The notes: generated by a model not told the origin, from the letters alone. A stretch of DNA of 64,000 bases from Candidatus Eiseniibacteriota bacterium (GCA_024276995.1 JAJRWB010000050.1:62001-126000), one strand, 5' to 3'; positions 36,044-45,086 are shown, counted from the first letter of the stretch. A program made the numbers and translations.

Positions 36044-37567
36044 GTGTCGATCAGCCCACAGGGAAGAGCGACCGCCACGGCGACGCTCCTTATCGCCGCC
36101 GGGTTCTTCATCCGGCTTCACGGCCTCGGCGCCGAAAGCCTCTGGATCGACGAGGCGCACACCGCCGCGGTCGCCCGCATGCCGGTGCTCGAATTGCTGA
36201 AAACGGTCGCCCTCGACAACCATCCTCCGCTCTCGTTTCTCGTGGAACGGGGGGCGCTCCTTCTCCTCGGCGATTCCGAGGCGGCGCTCCGCCTCCCATC
36301 GCTCCTCTTCGGAACGCTCACCATCGTGGCGGCCGGAGCGGTCGCGAAGCGTCTCTTCGGTGAAACGGCGGGATTGATCGTCGCGCTGATCACGGCGCTC
36401 TCCCCGTTCCAGCTCCATTATTCCCAGGAAGCCCGATCGTACGAGCTTCTCGCGCTCCTCACGGCGTGTTCATTCCTCTCTCTCATCCGCTTCGCCGAGC
36501 GGCCCACAGCGAAACGGGCGGCGACATACACGGCCGCCACGGTGCTTCTCCTCTACACCCACTACTACGGCTTCTTCGCCGTGGCCGCGCAGAACGTTCT
36601 CTTCTTCGCGGGCGTCGCCGCCGGTGCGCGCGGATACCGGCGCGGTGTGGCGACGTGGCTCCTCGTGCAGGGCACGGTGCTTCTCCTTTTCGCGCCGTGG
36701 GCCGGCGCCGCGATCCGCGCCGTGAGTGATCGTCTCAGCACCGGCCCGATCCTTCCGCGTCCGACGGCGCGAAAACTGATCGGTCCGTTCATCTCGTGGG
36801 CCGGATCACCGCTCTCGTTTCTCCTTTTCGGCGTACTTTCGTTGAACGCGCTATCCCTTCCCTTCCGTTCGCCGAGTGACGACCGGACGATGAAATCGCT
36901 CTTCCTTCCCATCGGTGAACCGCCCGACAAGGAAAGACGCTCCGACCCTGCGCGGGTATTCCTTCTCGCCGTCTGGATCACCATTTCCCTTTATGTACCC
37001 ATCGTCATGTCGTGGTTCGTTTCTCCCTTCTTCGTCACCCGCTACGCCATCGGCGGTTCGATCGCCTTCTATATTCTCGTCGCCGCCGGAATCATCTCGA
37101 TCGGAAGGAGCGGCGTGAGAAAGGCGGTGATCGGCGCGGTGATCCTCCTCTCCCTCGCCGGCATCCGGCGTTACCATCACGCCGTGAACAAGGAGCCGTG
37201 GCGGGAAATCGCCGCCATGGTCGACGCGCGGGCACAAGAAGGCGATCTACTCCTGTTCAACGCACCGTTCTGCGAGCCTCCCTTCGATTACTATTCGAAG
37301 CGGGCCGGCCTGAGACGGGCGAGCTTTCCCGACCCTTACGGCGCGGTGGAGCGATCCGACCTCGGGAAGCTCGACACTCTCATCGCCCCATTCGACCGGA
37401 TCTGGTTCATCGACGCGTACTCCCGCGACAAGGACGGTCTCGTTCGCGACCGGCTCGACGAAGCGAGACGGTTCACCGCCGAAAACCTCTTCCCGAGCGA
37501 GGCGAGCGCCACGGGGAAGAAGGTGACCGTCGACGTCCGCCTTTATGACGGGGAAAAGACGCCATGA
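36044..37567 (+). CDS. Membrane glycosyltransferase, GT39-like (PMT/ArnT fold)
   Basis: 507 aa, about 11 membrane helices. The first loop has SLWIDEAHTAAVARMP (Asp-Glu pair) and the second HYSQEARSYELL, the two conserved loops of this GT-C group. The C-terminal 130 residues are soluble (REIAAMVDARAQEGDLLLF). GTG at 36044 lies just after the GT2 stop. The last 4 nt overlap the flippase start (ATGA). It probably adds a lipid-linked sugar to a surface glycan or protein outside the membrane. Confidence 0.83.
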   Translation: MSISPQGRATATATLLIAAGFFIRLHGLGAESLWIDEAHTAAVARMPVLELLKTVALDNHPPLSFLVERGALLLLGDSEAALRLPSLLFGTLTIVAAGAVAKRLFGETAGLIVALITALSPFQLHYSQEARSYELLALLTACSFLSLIRFAERPTAKRAATYTAATVLLLYTHYYGFFAVAAQNVLFFAGVAAGARGYRRGVATWLLVQGTVLLLFAPWAGAAIRAVSDRLSTGPILPRPTARKLIGPFISWAGSPLSFLLFGVLSLNALSLPFRSPSDDRTMKSLFLPIGEPPDKERRSDPARVFLLAVWITISLYVPIVMSWFVSPFFVTRYAIGGSIAFYILVAAGIISIGRSGVRKAVIGAVILLSLAGIRRYHHAVNKEPWREIAAMVDARAQEGDLLLFNAPFCEPPFDYYSKRAGLRRASFPDPYGAVERSDLGKLDTLIAPFDRIWFIDAYSRDKDGLVRDRLDEARRFTAENLFPSEASATGKKVTVDVRLYDGEKTP

Positions 37568-38832
37568 GCGGGGAGAAGATCCGGGTCGACACGATGATCG
37601 CCTACCTTTCACAGGCGTTTTACAAGCTCACCGGGTTTCTCATTCTTGCGCTCCTGGCGCGGTACCTTGCGAAGGACGACATGGGTGCGTTCTTCTTCGC
37701 CGCCACGTTCACCTCCCTCGGTGCACTTCTCACCGAGTTGGGAACGAACGCGCACCTGACGAGAAGCATCTCCGCCGATCCGGCCGGAGCGCGCCGCGCC
37801 GTGAGCGACGTACTCTCTCTCAGGATTCCCCTGGCGGCGACCTGCTTCGTCGCGATCACCCTCTTCGCACTTCTCTTCCGCCGGGAGATCTGGATCCTCG
37901 TTCTCCTCTCGTCGATCTACGCCCTGATCGAACAGATCTACCATTCCTTCGGCGCTCTCTTTCTCGGATCGAGGCGGGTCGTGTTCAACGTGACGAGCGG
38001 CATGATCTCCCGGGGACTTCTCGTGGCGCTCATCCTGTTCGCCGTGCGCCACCGGTTCGACGTGCTCGGCGTGGCGGCGTGCTATATCACCGCCGACACG
38101 GTGATGCTTGTCATCGCCGTCGCGTTGTCGCGCCGTATCGTTCCCGGCATCCGCCCGCACTGGGCGCCCCGGGCCGCGCTCTCCCTCGCACACATCACGT
38201 TCCCGCTTTTCGCCATGCAGCTTCTCACGATGATCCATTTCCGGATCGACTCCGTGATGATCGGATTCCTGAGGGACTATGCCGACGTGGCCACGTATGA
38301 ATCGTCGTTCCGCCTTCTCGAGGCGTCACGCTTCATCGTTCTCCCGCTGAGCATGATCTTCTTTCCCCTCTTTTCCGAAATCGCGGGCAAGGGGAACTGG
38401 TACGAACTGAAGCGGTTCGTCTTTCGCCTCACCGGTGCGGCAGCGCTCGCAGGGGGGGTGATGGCGATAACGGTGATCGCCGGGGCGGCGGTGATCATCC
38501 CGGCGGTGTTCGGCAACGGATACGGTGAGTCGATTCCGGTCCTCCGGGTGCTCTTCCTGTCGGTGCCGATGATCTTCGCCGCCCGGGTCGCCACCTTCTC
38601 GGCGAACGCCATGCACCTGGAAAAAAGGTGCGTCCCTGTTCTGCTCGCTTGTACGATGATCAACGTGGCGCTCAACGGAGCGGCCATTCCGATTTGGGGC
38701 GCCGGGGGCGCCGCGGTGACCACCGTGATTTCCGAAACGATTCTCGCGGTATGGCTGATCGTTCTCGTCCGCAACGAAGCGGACCGGCGCATCGCCGGTG
38801 CGACGAATGGAGGTGCCGTCGGTGGCCGTTGA
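37564..38832 (+). CDS. Polysaccharide flippase, Wzx/MurJ-like (MOP superfamily)
   Basis: 422 aa, about 12 membrane helices, no other domain. Opens with YLSQAFYKLTGFLILALLARYL and continues FFFAATFTSLGALLTELG, the usual first two helices of oligosaccharide-unit translocases; also IDSVMIGFLRDYADVATYESSFRLLE near residue 235. Translocates undecaprenyl-linked repeat units across the inner membrane. Fits between the glycosyltransferases of the cluster. The 3' end overlaps the next gene by 11 nt. Confidence 0.87.
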   Translation: MSGEKIRVDTMIAYLSQAFYKLTGFLILALLARYLAKDDMGAFFFAATFTSLGALLTELGTNAHLTRSISADPAGARRAVSDVLSLRIPLAATCFVAITLFALLFRREIWILVLLSSIYALIEQIYHSFGALFLGSRRVVFNVTSGMISRGLLVALILFAVRHRFDVLGVAACYITADTVMLVIAVALSRRIVPGIRPHWAPRAALSLAHITFPLFAMQLLTMIHFRIDSVMIGFLRDYADVATYESSFRLLEASRFIVLPLSMIFFPLFSEIAGKGNWYELKRFVFRLTGAAALAGGVMAITVIAGAAVIIPAVFGNGYGESIPVLRVLFLSVPMIFAARVATFSANAMHLEKRCVPVLLACTMINVALNGAAIPIWGAGGAAVTTVISETILAVWLIVLVRNEADRRIAGATNGGAVGGR

Positions 38833-39862
38833 AACGCTTCATTTCGATTTCCACGGAACCGCGGTGACGGTGACGACGAACGATGCCGAAACGGCGCGTT
38901 TCGTCGAGTCCGATTTTTCCTGGTTCCTCGTGGAAGAACCGCGCCGAGCCGGTCCCCCCTCGATCACTGTGGATCTTCATTTCAGCGAAGTTCCCTTCGA
39001 CAGGATCCCCGAGGGAAAAGTGGCGGCGTACCACACGAAAGACGCCGTGGTATACAAGGAGGGGAGCACGGCGTTCTACGACTCGGGCGAGGCGCTCGTA
39101 ATCTACGATTTCGCGGCGCGAAGGGCGGAGGTGCACAGCCTATCGAGAGACCTTCTCTTCGAGCGGGCGTACTTGATGATCTCGAGCCGCGTGGGCGACG
39201 CCATGGATCGGCGGGGACTTCACAGGATCCATGCCATGGGTGTTGCGTACCGGGGCCGCGGGGTGGTCTGCCTGATGCCTTCGGGCGGCGGCAAGACGAC
39301 GCTCACGCTCTCGCTCATGAAAGACGAGCGCTTTCAGCTTCTTTCCGAGGAGATCCCCCTGGTCACGCGGCGGGGCGAGCTCCTTCCCTTCCCGATACGT
39401 ATGGGCGTCCGCCCCGGCGAGAGCCTGTCGATTCCCGTTGAATTCCTGAAGCCCTTCGAGCGCACCCACTACGGCCCGAAGACACTCATCGATGTTCGCT
39501 GCTTCGCCGGGCGCATCGCCGGTATCACCGAACCGGGAATCGTATTCGCCGGAAAACGGATTCACTCCGACCGTCCCGCCGTGGTGCCCATTTCACGCAT
39601 GAAGGCTTTCATGGCGCTTTACCGCTGCTGTGTCGCCGGCGTCGGGTTGCCGCAGATGCTCGAGTACATCCTCCGGTTCGACCTGTCCGATATCTTCCGG
39701 AACACCCCCGTGATTCTCTCGCGCCTGGTCGCGTCGATCCGGCTCATCGGTCGAAGCCAAACCTACGAGCTTCGCCTCGGGCGGGACCGCGAGGCGAATG
39801 CGCGCTGCGTGGCGGATTTCGTCGCGTCCATCTTTTCCGGCGAGAGGAGGGAGCGGAAGTGA
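38822..39862 (+). CDS. HPr-kinase/PEP-carboxykinase-fold ATPase in glycan cluster
   Basis: 346 aa. P-loop LMPSGGGKTTLTLSL around residue 158-172, preceded by RIHAMGVAYRGRG, as in HPr kinase/phosphorylase-related kinases (the HprK-related kinase A group) and serine-type kinases of the same fold. An N-terminal domain of about 140 residues resembles nothing I can name. GTG at 38822 with GGAGG upstream; a longer ATG start at 38798 overlaps more of the flippase. No HPr or PTS genes are nearby, so the substrate is not HPr. Related proteins in exopolysaccharide loci are linked with nucleotidyltransferase-fold partners, and one occurs two genes downstream here. Confidence 0.7.
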   Translation: MAVETLHFDFHGTAVTVTTNDAETARFVESDFSWFLVEEPRRAGPPSITVDLHFSEVPFDRIPEGKVAAYHTKDAVVYKEGSTAFYDSGEALVIYDFAARRAEVHSLSRDLLFERAYLMISSRVGDAMDRRGLHRIHAMGVAYRGRGVVCLMPSGGGKTTLTLSLMKDERFQLLSEEIPLVTRRGELLPFPIRMGVRPGESLSIPVEFLKPFERTHYGPKTLIDVRCFAGRIAGITEPGIVFAGKRIHSDRPAVVPISRMKAFMALYRCCVAGVGLPQMLEYILRFDLSDIFRNTPVILSRLVASIRLIGRSQTYELRLGRDREANARCVADFVASIFSGERRERK

Positions 39863-41043
39863 TCCGCCCGTTTCGAATCGCCATGGTGGCCGCCTGCCCC
39901 TTCCCGTGGCCCCGGGGAACGCCGATCCGGATCCTGCGCATGGCGGAGGTCCTGGCGGCGCGCGGACACGAGGTTCACGTGGTGACATATCATCACGGAA
40001 GAGATGACGACCGTTCGATCGATACCCTGCATATCCACAGGACACGGAAAGTCCCGTTTTGCGGGAAGTATGCTCCCGGCCCGACGTACGGCAAGCTCTT
40101 CCTTCTCGATCCCCTTCTCGCCCGACTTCTAGGGCGGGTCATCCACCGCCGGGGGATCGACGTGGTGCACGCCCATCACTACGAGGGTCTTCTCGCCGGC
40201 GCCTTTGCCGTGAGAAGGACGAAACTCCCCCTCGTCTACGACGCCCACACGCTGCTCGAATCGGAGCTTCCGTCGTACGGCCTCGGTCTTCCCCGGCGTG
40301 TGAAAAGAGCGCTCGGGCGCGCCATCGACGAGAGGCTTCCCCCCATGGCGAACCACGTCGTGAGCGTGACGGCGAGGATCCGGGAGAAGCTGATCGCCAT
40401 GGGCCGAATCGACGAGGGGGCCGTTACCGTGGTGCCGAACGGCGTCGAGTTCGACCGCTTCGCGGCGATTTCGCCGGCGGGCGGCGGAAAAGACCGGTCG
40501 AACCGTCTCGTGTTCGCGGGGAATCTCGCCCCCTACCAGGGAATCGAGAAAATGCTCGCCGCGCTGCGCGACGTCGCCCGCGCCGTTCCCGGCGTGCGCC
40601 TCCGCTTGGTGACGAATTCCTCGTTCGCGCCGTACGAGCGCCTTGCGCGCGAACTCGGCGTCCGCCGCGCCGTCGAGCTGATCCCCTCGTCCTTCGCCGA
40701 CCTTCCCCGCCAACTCTCCGAGGCTGCGGTGGCGCTCAACCCGCGCACCGGATGCGACGGCATTCCGCAGAAGCTTCTCAACTATATGGCGGCCGGTCTG
40801 CCCACCGTTTCCTTCGAGAGTTCCGCCCCGTGTGTCGATCATGGGAAGACCGGCTGGGTCGCCCCGGACGGCGACACCGCCGCCTTCGCCGCCGGGATCG
40901 TCCGCCTGCTGGGCGACGGCGATCTGGCGGGGCGTCTCGGCGCGGGTGGGCGTGAATTCGTCCGTACCCGCCACACGTGGGAGGAGAGCGCGGCGGCGCT
41001 CGAGAGGATCTACGACGATCTCACAGGAGGCGATGCGCGCTGA
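39859..41043 (+). CDS. Glycosyltransferase family 4
   Basis: 394 aa GT-B retaining enzyme. N-terminal domain with PFPWPRGTPIRILRMAEVLAARGHEV and VVHAHHYEG; C-terminal domain with VVPNGVEFDRF, LVFAGNLAPYQGIEKML and LNPRTGCDGIPQKLLNYMAAGLPTV (the E-x7-E equivalent region). GTG start overlapping the kinase gene by 4 nt. Cytoplasmic, sugar-nucleotide-dependent; adds a sugar to the lipid-linked unit. Confidence 0.9.
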   Translation: MIRPFRIAMVAACPFPWPRGTPIRILRMAEVLAARGHEVHVVTYHHGRDDDRSIDTLHIHRTRKVPFCGKYAPGPTYGKLFLLDPLLARLLGRVIHRRGIDVVHAHHYEGLLAGAFAVRRTKLPLVYDAHTLLESELPSYGLGLPRRVKRALGRAIDERLPPMANHVVSVTARIREKLIAMGRIDEGAVTVVPNGVEFDRFAAISPAGGGKDRSNRLVFAGNLAPYQGIEKMLAALRDVARAVPGVRLRLVTNSSFAPYERLARELGVRRAVELIPSSFADLPRQLSEAAVALNPRTGCDGIPQKLLNYMAAGLPTVSFESSAPCVDHGKTGWVAPDGDTAAFAAGIVRLLGDGDLAGRLGAGGREFVRTRHTWEESAAALERIYDDLTGGDAR

Positions 41044-42659
41044 ACCGGTTCTCGCCCAGGCTGTTTCTGAGGAGGTTCGTGCTCGCCACGTCCTTCCCCC
41101 CGATGCTCCAGCTCTACACGCTGGCGTACACGGCGGTCACCCGCATCGCCCTTCGTCTTTTCCGCCGCTACGACGCCGTGAGAGCGGTCTACCTCCGCCG
41201 CGGGGGCGCCAGAGGCGAGATCCTCCCGCTGGTGAGCGACATCGATTTCGCCCTGATCAGTGAGAACCTCGACGACGCCGACCGCAACGAACTTCTCGAT
41301 GGCTACGAGGTCCTCGTGCGGCGAACCACTTTGCTCGACAAGACCCTCGAGATCTACGACGAAGAACAGTTCTTCGACGCGTATCGCACGAACGATTACG
41401 CCCGCTACCGTTTCGCCGAGGGAAAGAAAACGTGGAAACTCCTCTACGGCCGTGACTACGTCGCCGAGCTGCCCGACCTGCCGGACGAAGAGATGGCGGC
41501 CGGATACTATACCGAGATCAAGGTGTGGTGGGCGCTCTTCGCGTGGCGCTTCTTCCGGAGGGGAAAGTACTCCGGCGAACGGGTGACGGAAAACAACGCC
41601 TGCTTCAAGACGGTGAGCGAAATTCTCAAGATGGAGACGGCGCTGACGAGAGGGGAGTGGATCGTTTCGCGCGCCGAGGCGCTCGAACGGGCGGCGGAAT
41701 TCCTGGATGGAGCCGAGCGCGAGTTCGTCCGGGCGCTGAGCCGGATCGCCGGGCACCGCTTCCGGCCCAGGCGAAACGGGGTGGTGGACGAGACGCTTTC
41801 CTTTCTTCTCGCGAGGCTCGATCGGCTCTACGGAGAACTGCGCTCCCACCCGATCGCCTCACCCCTGGACGAGCGCTCCCATCTGCTCGACTACGAGAGG
41901 AGCGAATCGCCGGGCGCGAAGGAAGAGGATCGCTTCTTCGAAAGGACACTGTCGTTCATCGAAAAGAGGTGGGCGGTCCCCGTGCGGGCCGCCCGCGCCG
42001 TGCCGGGAGCATACTTCAACATCGACGAGCGTCTCCTCGTCCTCGAAATCGACGGCCACAGGCCGCCGCCGGTGAGCGACCTCCTCGCGCTGAACGACCA
42101 CCTTGCATCGGAGACGGCCCATGTGCGCGGGCGGATCCCGATTTTCCTGCGCATCGGGAACGCGGCTCTTCGCATCGACCCGGATGACCTGATGCGAAGC
42201 TGGCAATCGATCCTCTTTCCACCGTGCAACCCGGACGTTTTCGATCTTCTCGCCCGCGACGACTCGCTCGTCGCCGGCCCGCCGTCACGCTCGCCGGCAC
42301 CGCCGGCCGGTCCGGCGTGGACGCCGCTGGTGCGCCACTTCTTCGATGAAGAGGAGATGCTCTTCTACGAACTTCTCCGCAACAAGGCGGTGTATAAATT
42401 GAACACGCTCGACTTCTGCCGCATTTTCTGGAAAACAGCGCAGCTCGTCGTGCTGAACCGATCGGCTTCGGAGGGAACGATCCGCTACGCCATGACACCC
42501 GCGGCCATATCGAGGGAACTCTCCCGCATCGGCGCGGCGATACCGTCGAACCTCCTCGCCCTAGACCCGATCTATGCGGAGGCGATCTTTGGCGGGGAGA
42601 GCGACGTGGGGGAGTTCATTCCGCCGGCGCTCGACTACCTCATGGAGATCGAACGATGA
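41040..42659 (+). CDS. Nucleotidyltransferase-fold protein of the glycan cluster, unknown substrate
   Basis: About 539 aa. Near residue 50 it has LRRGGARGEILPLVSDIDFALI, the minimal nucleotidyltransferase pattern (G-G, then D-x-D in S-D-I-D-F), which in the superfamily binds two metals and NTP. The remaining 450 residues are helical with no known domain. AGGAGG lies 9 nt before a CTG codon at 41040 that gives the most natural start (LNRFSPRLFLRRF), while the nearest ATG in frame is at PPMLQL. A CTG start is therefore likely and would escape standard callers. The next gene overlaps its end by 4 nt. It could transfer a nucleotide to a sugar, lipid or protein; nothing in the sequence decides. 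Confidence 0.6.
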   Translation: MNRFSPRLFLRRFVLATSFPPMLQLYTLAYTAVTRIALRLFRRYDAVRAVYLRRGGARGEILPLVSDIDFALISENLDDADRNELLDGYEVLVRRTTLLDKTLEIYDEEQFFDAYRTNDYARYRFAEGKKTWKLLYGRDYVAELPDLPDEEMAAGYYTEIKVWWALFAWRFFRRGKYSGERVTENNACFKTVSEILKMETALTRGEWIVSRAEALERAAEFLDGAEREFVRALSRIAGHRFRPRRNGVVDETLSFLLARLDRLYGELRSHPIASPLDERSHLLDYERSESPGAKEEDRFFERTLSFIEKRWAVPVRAARAVPGAYFNIDERLLVLEIDGHRPPPVSDLLALNDHLASETAHVRGRIPIFLRIGNAALRIDPDDLMRSWQSILFPPCNPDVFDLLARDDSLVAGPPSRSPAPPAGPAWTPLVRHFFDEEEMLFYELLRNKAVYKLNTLDFCRIFWKTAQLVVLNRSASEGTIRYAMTPAAISRELSRIGAAIPSNLLALDPIYAEAIFGGESDVGEFIPPALDYLMEIER

Positions 42660-43117
42660 ACGAGGAGAAACGTCTCACCACGTCGGTGGTGGTGGTCACG
42701 AAGGACCGCCCCCGCCTGCTCGGCGGACTCCTTCGTTCACTCGTCGCCCAGACGCTTCCTCCCGACGAAGTGCTGGTGGTGGACAACGGATCGTCGAGAA
42801 GCTACAATGAAGTGTTTCGCGAATTCGCGCCGCTTCTCCCGCTCCGAACGGTGGTGGAGACGAAGCCGGGCATTCCCGCGGCGAGAAACCGCGGCGTCCG
42901 GGAAGCGACGGGAGAGATCATCCTGTTCACCGACGATGATTGCGCCGCCGATCCGCGATGGGTGGAATGTCTGGTGAAACCGTTCTACAGGAACCCCTAT
43001 ATCGGCGCCGTGGGCGGGGAGATCGATTCTGTCGAGAAGGCGGGCGGTATCGTGGAAGAGTTCTGCATTTCGGAAACTCTCATGCGAATGGGAAAACGGC
43101 CGGACGGCGGGCGATGA
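42656..43117 (+). CDS. Glycosyltransferase family 2, N-terminal half (gene split by frameshift)
   Basis: 153 aa. Contains the first half of a GT-A fold: SVVVVTKDRPRLLGGLLRSL, VLVVDNGSS, KPGIPAARNRGVREATGEIILFTDDDC with the DxD metal site, and ends at a TGA (43115-43117). The rest of the domain continues in another frame from the adjacent segment (43114 on). One extra G in the GGG run near 43110 would fuse them into a single protein of about 390 aa. The ATG of the second half overlaps this stop by 4 nt (ATGA), so termination-reinitiation is also conceivable. Overlaps the preceding gene by 4 nt. Confidence 0.75.
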   Translation: MNEEKRLTTSVVVVTKDRPRLLGGLLRSLVAQTLPPDEVLVVDNGSSRSYNEVFREFAPLLPLRTVVETKPGIPAARNRGVREATGEIILFTDDDCAADPRWVECLVKPFYRNPYIGAVGGEIDSVEKAGGIVEEFCISETLMRMGKRPDGGR

Positions 43118-43821
43118 TCATCGACATCTCGAAAAGCGGCTACCAGCGCGGCTACCTCCCCGGGAAGGGCATCGGTGTGTTCCACCCCTTCTTCGCCACG
43201 GCGAACGCGGCGTTCCGAAAGGAGGCGATCGAAAAGGCGGGCGGCTTCGACCCGAAGTGCTCCACCGGAGAGGATGTCGATCTTTCGATCCGTGTCGCCC
43301 GCGCCGGGTACGAGCTCTGGTTCGAACCGTCGGCACGAATCGTCCATTTCCACCGCTATACGCTTAAAGGACTTCTCGTGCAGTGGTATCGGTACGGTCT
43401 CGGCCACGCGTATCTCTTCAAGAAGCATTCGCGCCGGAAGAGGCTCGAGTTCTACCGGTACGACCTCTCACCGAAGAACACCGACCCGTTCGGCATCGCC
43501 CGGGTGGCGCGCTTCCCCTTCCCCGTTCACGGTATGATCTTCCTGAGCAGCTTCCACTTCATGAACGCCGGCGCTCTCGCGGGCGTGGCCGCGTGGCGAT
43601 TCCTCTCCCCCGCCGCGGCGGCCGTTCCTCTCGCCGTGGCGCTCATCGCCGGATGCTGGTACTTCTCGATCCGCTTCGACCGGCGCCGCCCGCTCAAATC
43701 GACGATCCTCTCCGCCTTGCGGTATGCGGCGGACGGCGCCTACGTACTCGGAGGATTCGCCGGCGGGATCCGCGAGAGGATGATCTACATCGAGGCGACA
43801 CGCACCAGACGCCGCCCCTGA
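43114..43821 (+). CDS. Glycosyltransferase family 2, C-terminal half
   Basis: 235 aa from ATG 43114. Carries the second half of the GT2 domain: FFATANAAFRKEAIEKAGGFD, CSTGEDVDLSIRVARAGYEL (ED acceptor motif) and SARIVHFHR, then two membrane helices (about 150-200) and a basic C-terminus. On its own it lacks the nucleotide-binding half. The two halves match consecutive parts of one family, so this is one broken gene or a sequencing indel. Last gene of the glycan cluster. Confidence 0.72.
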   Translation: MIIDISKSGYQRGYLPGKGIGVFHPFFATANAAFRKEAIEKAGGFDPKCSTGEDVDLSIRVARAGYELWFEPSARIVHFHRYTLKGLLVQWYRYGLGHAYLFKKHSRRKRLEFYRYDLSPKNTDPFGIARVARFPFPVHGMIFLSSFHFMNAGALAGVAAWRFLSPAAAAVPLAVALIAGCWYFSIRFDRRRPLKSTILSALRYAADGAYVLGGFAGGIRERMIYIEATRTRRRP

Positions 43822-43882
43822 CGGTTCGAAGGAAACCGCCATTGAAGGGCGCGTCTCTCCCGCACGAGCATTGCGTAACTCC

Positions 43883-43911
43883 TTCCATTATTCGTGTGAT
43901 TGTGTTATGAT
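43883..43911 (+). promoter_or_regulatory. Promoter upstream of the first predicted selenoprotein gene
   Basis: TTCCAT (43883-43888), 17-nt spacer, TATGAT (43906-43911), in an AT-rich patch about 85 nt before the ATG. The -35 is weak, but spacing is ideal and the following gene has a strong AAGGAGG site. Confidence 0.5.
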
Positions 43912-43995
43912 CTTATCGCGTTGTCATACGCGCATGGCCGTCGCGCCCCCCCGGCTGTTCAGCACGATCCATGGAAAACATAAGGAGGATTTCTG

Positions 43996-45051
43996 ATGAA
44001 GTTCCGCGCCCTCGTGATCCTCGGCCTGATCGCCGTGACGGCGATTCCCGCCGCAGGAGCGCAACGGAAAGTGCTCGTCGAGTACTTTTCGAACGATACG
44101 TGACCGTACTGCGACGACATCGATCCGGGCATGGAGGCCCGTTTCGGATCGATGTACGCGGGGCAGGTTGCTCCGATCGAGTGGCACGTCAACTGGCCGA
44201 ACTCCGCCGACCCGGCCTACCTGTATAATCCTACGGAGGTAGAGGACCGGCGAACTTGGTACGTCCCGGTGACCTACGTTCCCCAGTTCCGTTTCGACGG
44301 GAAGGATATCATCCAGTATAACGGCGTCGACACGACCGCATGGTTCGCCGATTTCGAAAGAGTGGTCGACAGCCTCCTGCTTCTTTCGAGTCCCATCGCG
44401 GTCGATCTCATCCACACGCGGGACGCCGATTCGGTGTATATCACCGTGGTGGTGACCGTCGAAAACGTACCGAGCGGATCGCTCAACCTCTTCGTAACCG
44501 CTTCCGAAGAATGGTATCGCGACTCCCCGTTCGGAAAGCAGTGGTACGTCTTCAGGGATATGCTCACCGGCGCCACGGGCGACCCGATTTCGCTCACTAC
44601 GCCGGGGGAGATCGTATCGATGCAGTACTCTTATCCGATCGATACGCTCTATCATCCCGCCAGGCTGATCACCACCGCCTGGGTGCAGAAGTCGAGCACC
44701 AAGAAGGTGCTCAACTCGGCGAGCGAACTCGTTCCTCTCTACACGGTGGGCGTGCCGGGGAGCGAGGTGCCGGTGCGGATCGTTCTCGATCAGAACACGC
44801 CGAACCCGTTCAACCCGACTACCTCTATCGGCTTCTCCCTCGACAGGGAAAGTCGCGTGCGGTTATCGGTCTACTCGCAGGCGGGACGGCTCGTCACGAA
44901 CCTCGTGGACGGCCGGGTCACGCCCGGTTCCCACTCGGCGACGTGGAACGGCACGGACCTCACCGGGAAGGCGGTGGGAAGCGGCGTCTACTACTACCGC
45001 CTCGACACGGACAAGAACTCTCTCACGGGGAAAATGATCCTCGTTCGCTGA
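43996..45051 (+). CDS. Predicted secreted selenoprotein: Omp28/thioredoxin-like with U-P-Y-C motif and FlgD-type C-terminal tag
   Basis: 351 aa if the UGA at 44101-44103 is read as selenocysteine. AAGGAGG precedes the ATG at 43996 and residues 1-22 form a signal peptide (ending AAGAQ). Residues 26-39 read VLVEYFSNDT-U-P-Y-C: Sec36 occupies the first Cys of a thioredoxin-like CxxC, in the E-x-F-x(4)-C-x-x-C context of Omp28-related proteins. The frame continues open for 948 nt after the UGA, with the fold continuing (EWHVNWPNSADP, then VPQFRFDG). The C-terminus (about 258-351) is a FlgD-Ig-like tag with QNTPNPFNPTTSIGF and GSGVYYYRL. Likely a periplasmic or cell-surface thiol/selenol oxidoreductase. 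Calling from the internal ATG at 44131 would remove the signal peptide and active site. The reading depends on selA/B/C/D elsewhere in the genome, not seen here. Confidence 0.85.
44101..44155 (+). promoter_or_regulatory. UGA (Sec) codon with candidate bSECIS stem-loop, gene 1
   Basis: UGA at 44101-44103. Lower stem of 9 bp: 44117-44125 with 44147-44155 (perfect). Upper stem CGGGC (44126-44130) with GCCCG (44137-44141). Apical loop AUGGAG (44131-44136) contains GG at 30-31 nt after the UGA, within the range described for bacterial SECIS; a 5-nt bulge (44142-44146) lies on the 3' side. SelB recruitment is inferred from the form. Confidence 0.75.
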
Positions 45052-45086
45052 CGGCGGAGCGAACGTCCTGCACTATCGGCCTCCGG

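Noticed and set aside
43115-43117. UGA inside the GT2 gene as another Sec codon
   Set aside because: The continuing homology lies in a different frame, so this is a frameshift, not a recoded stop.
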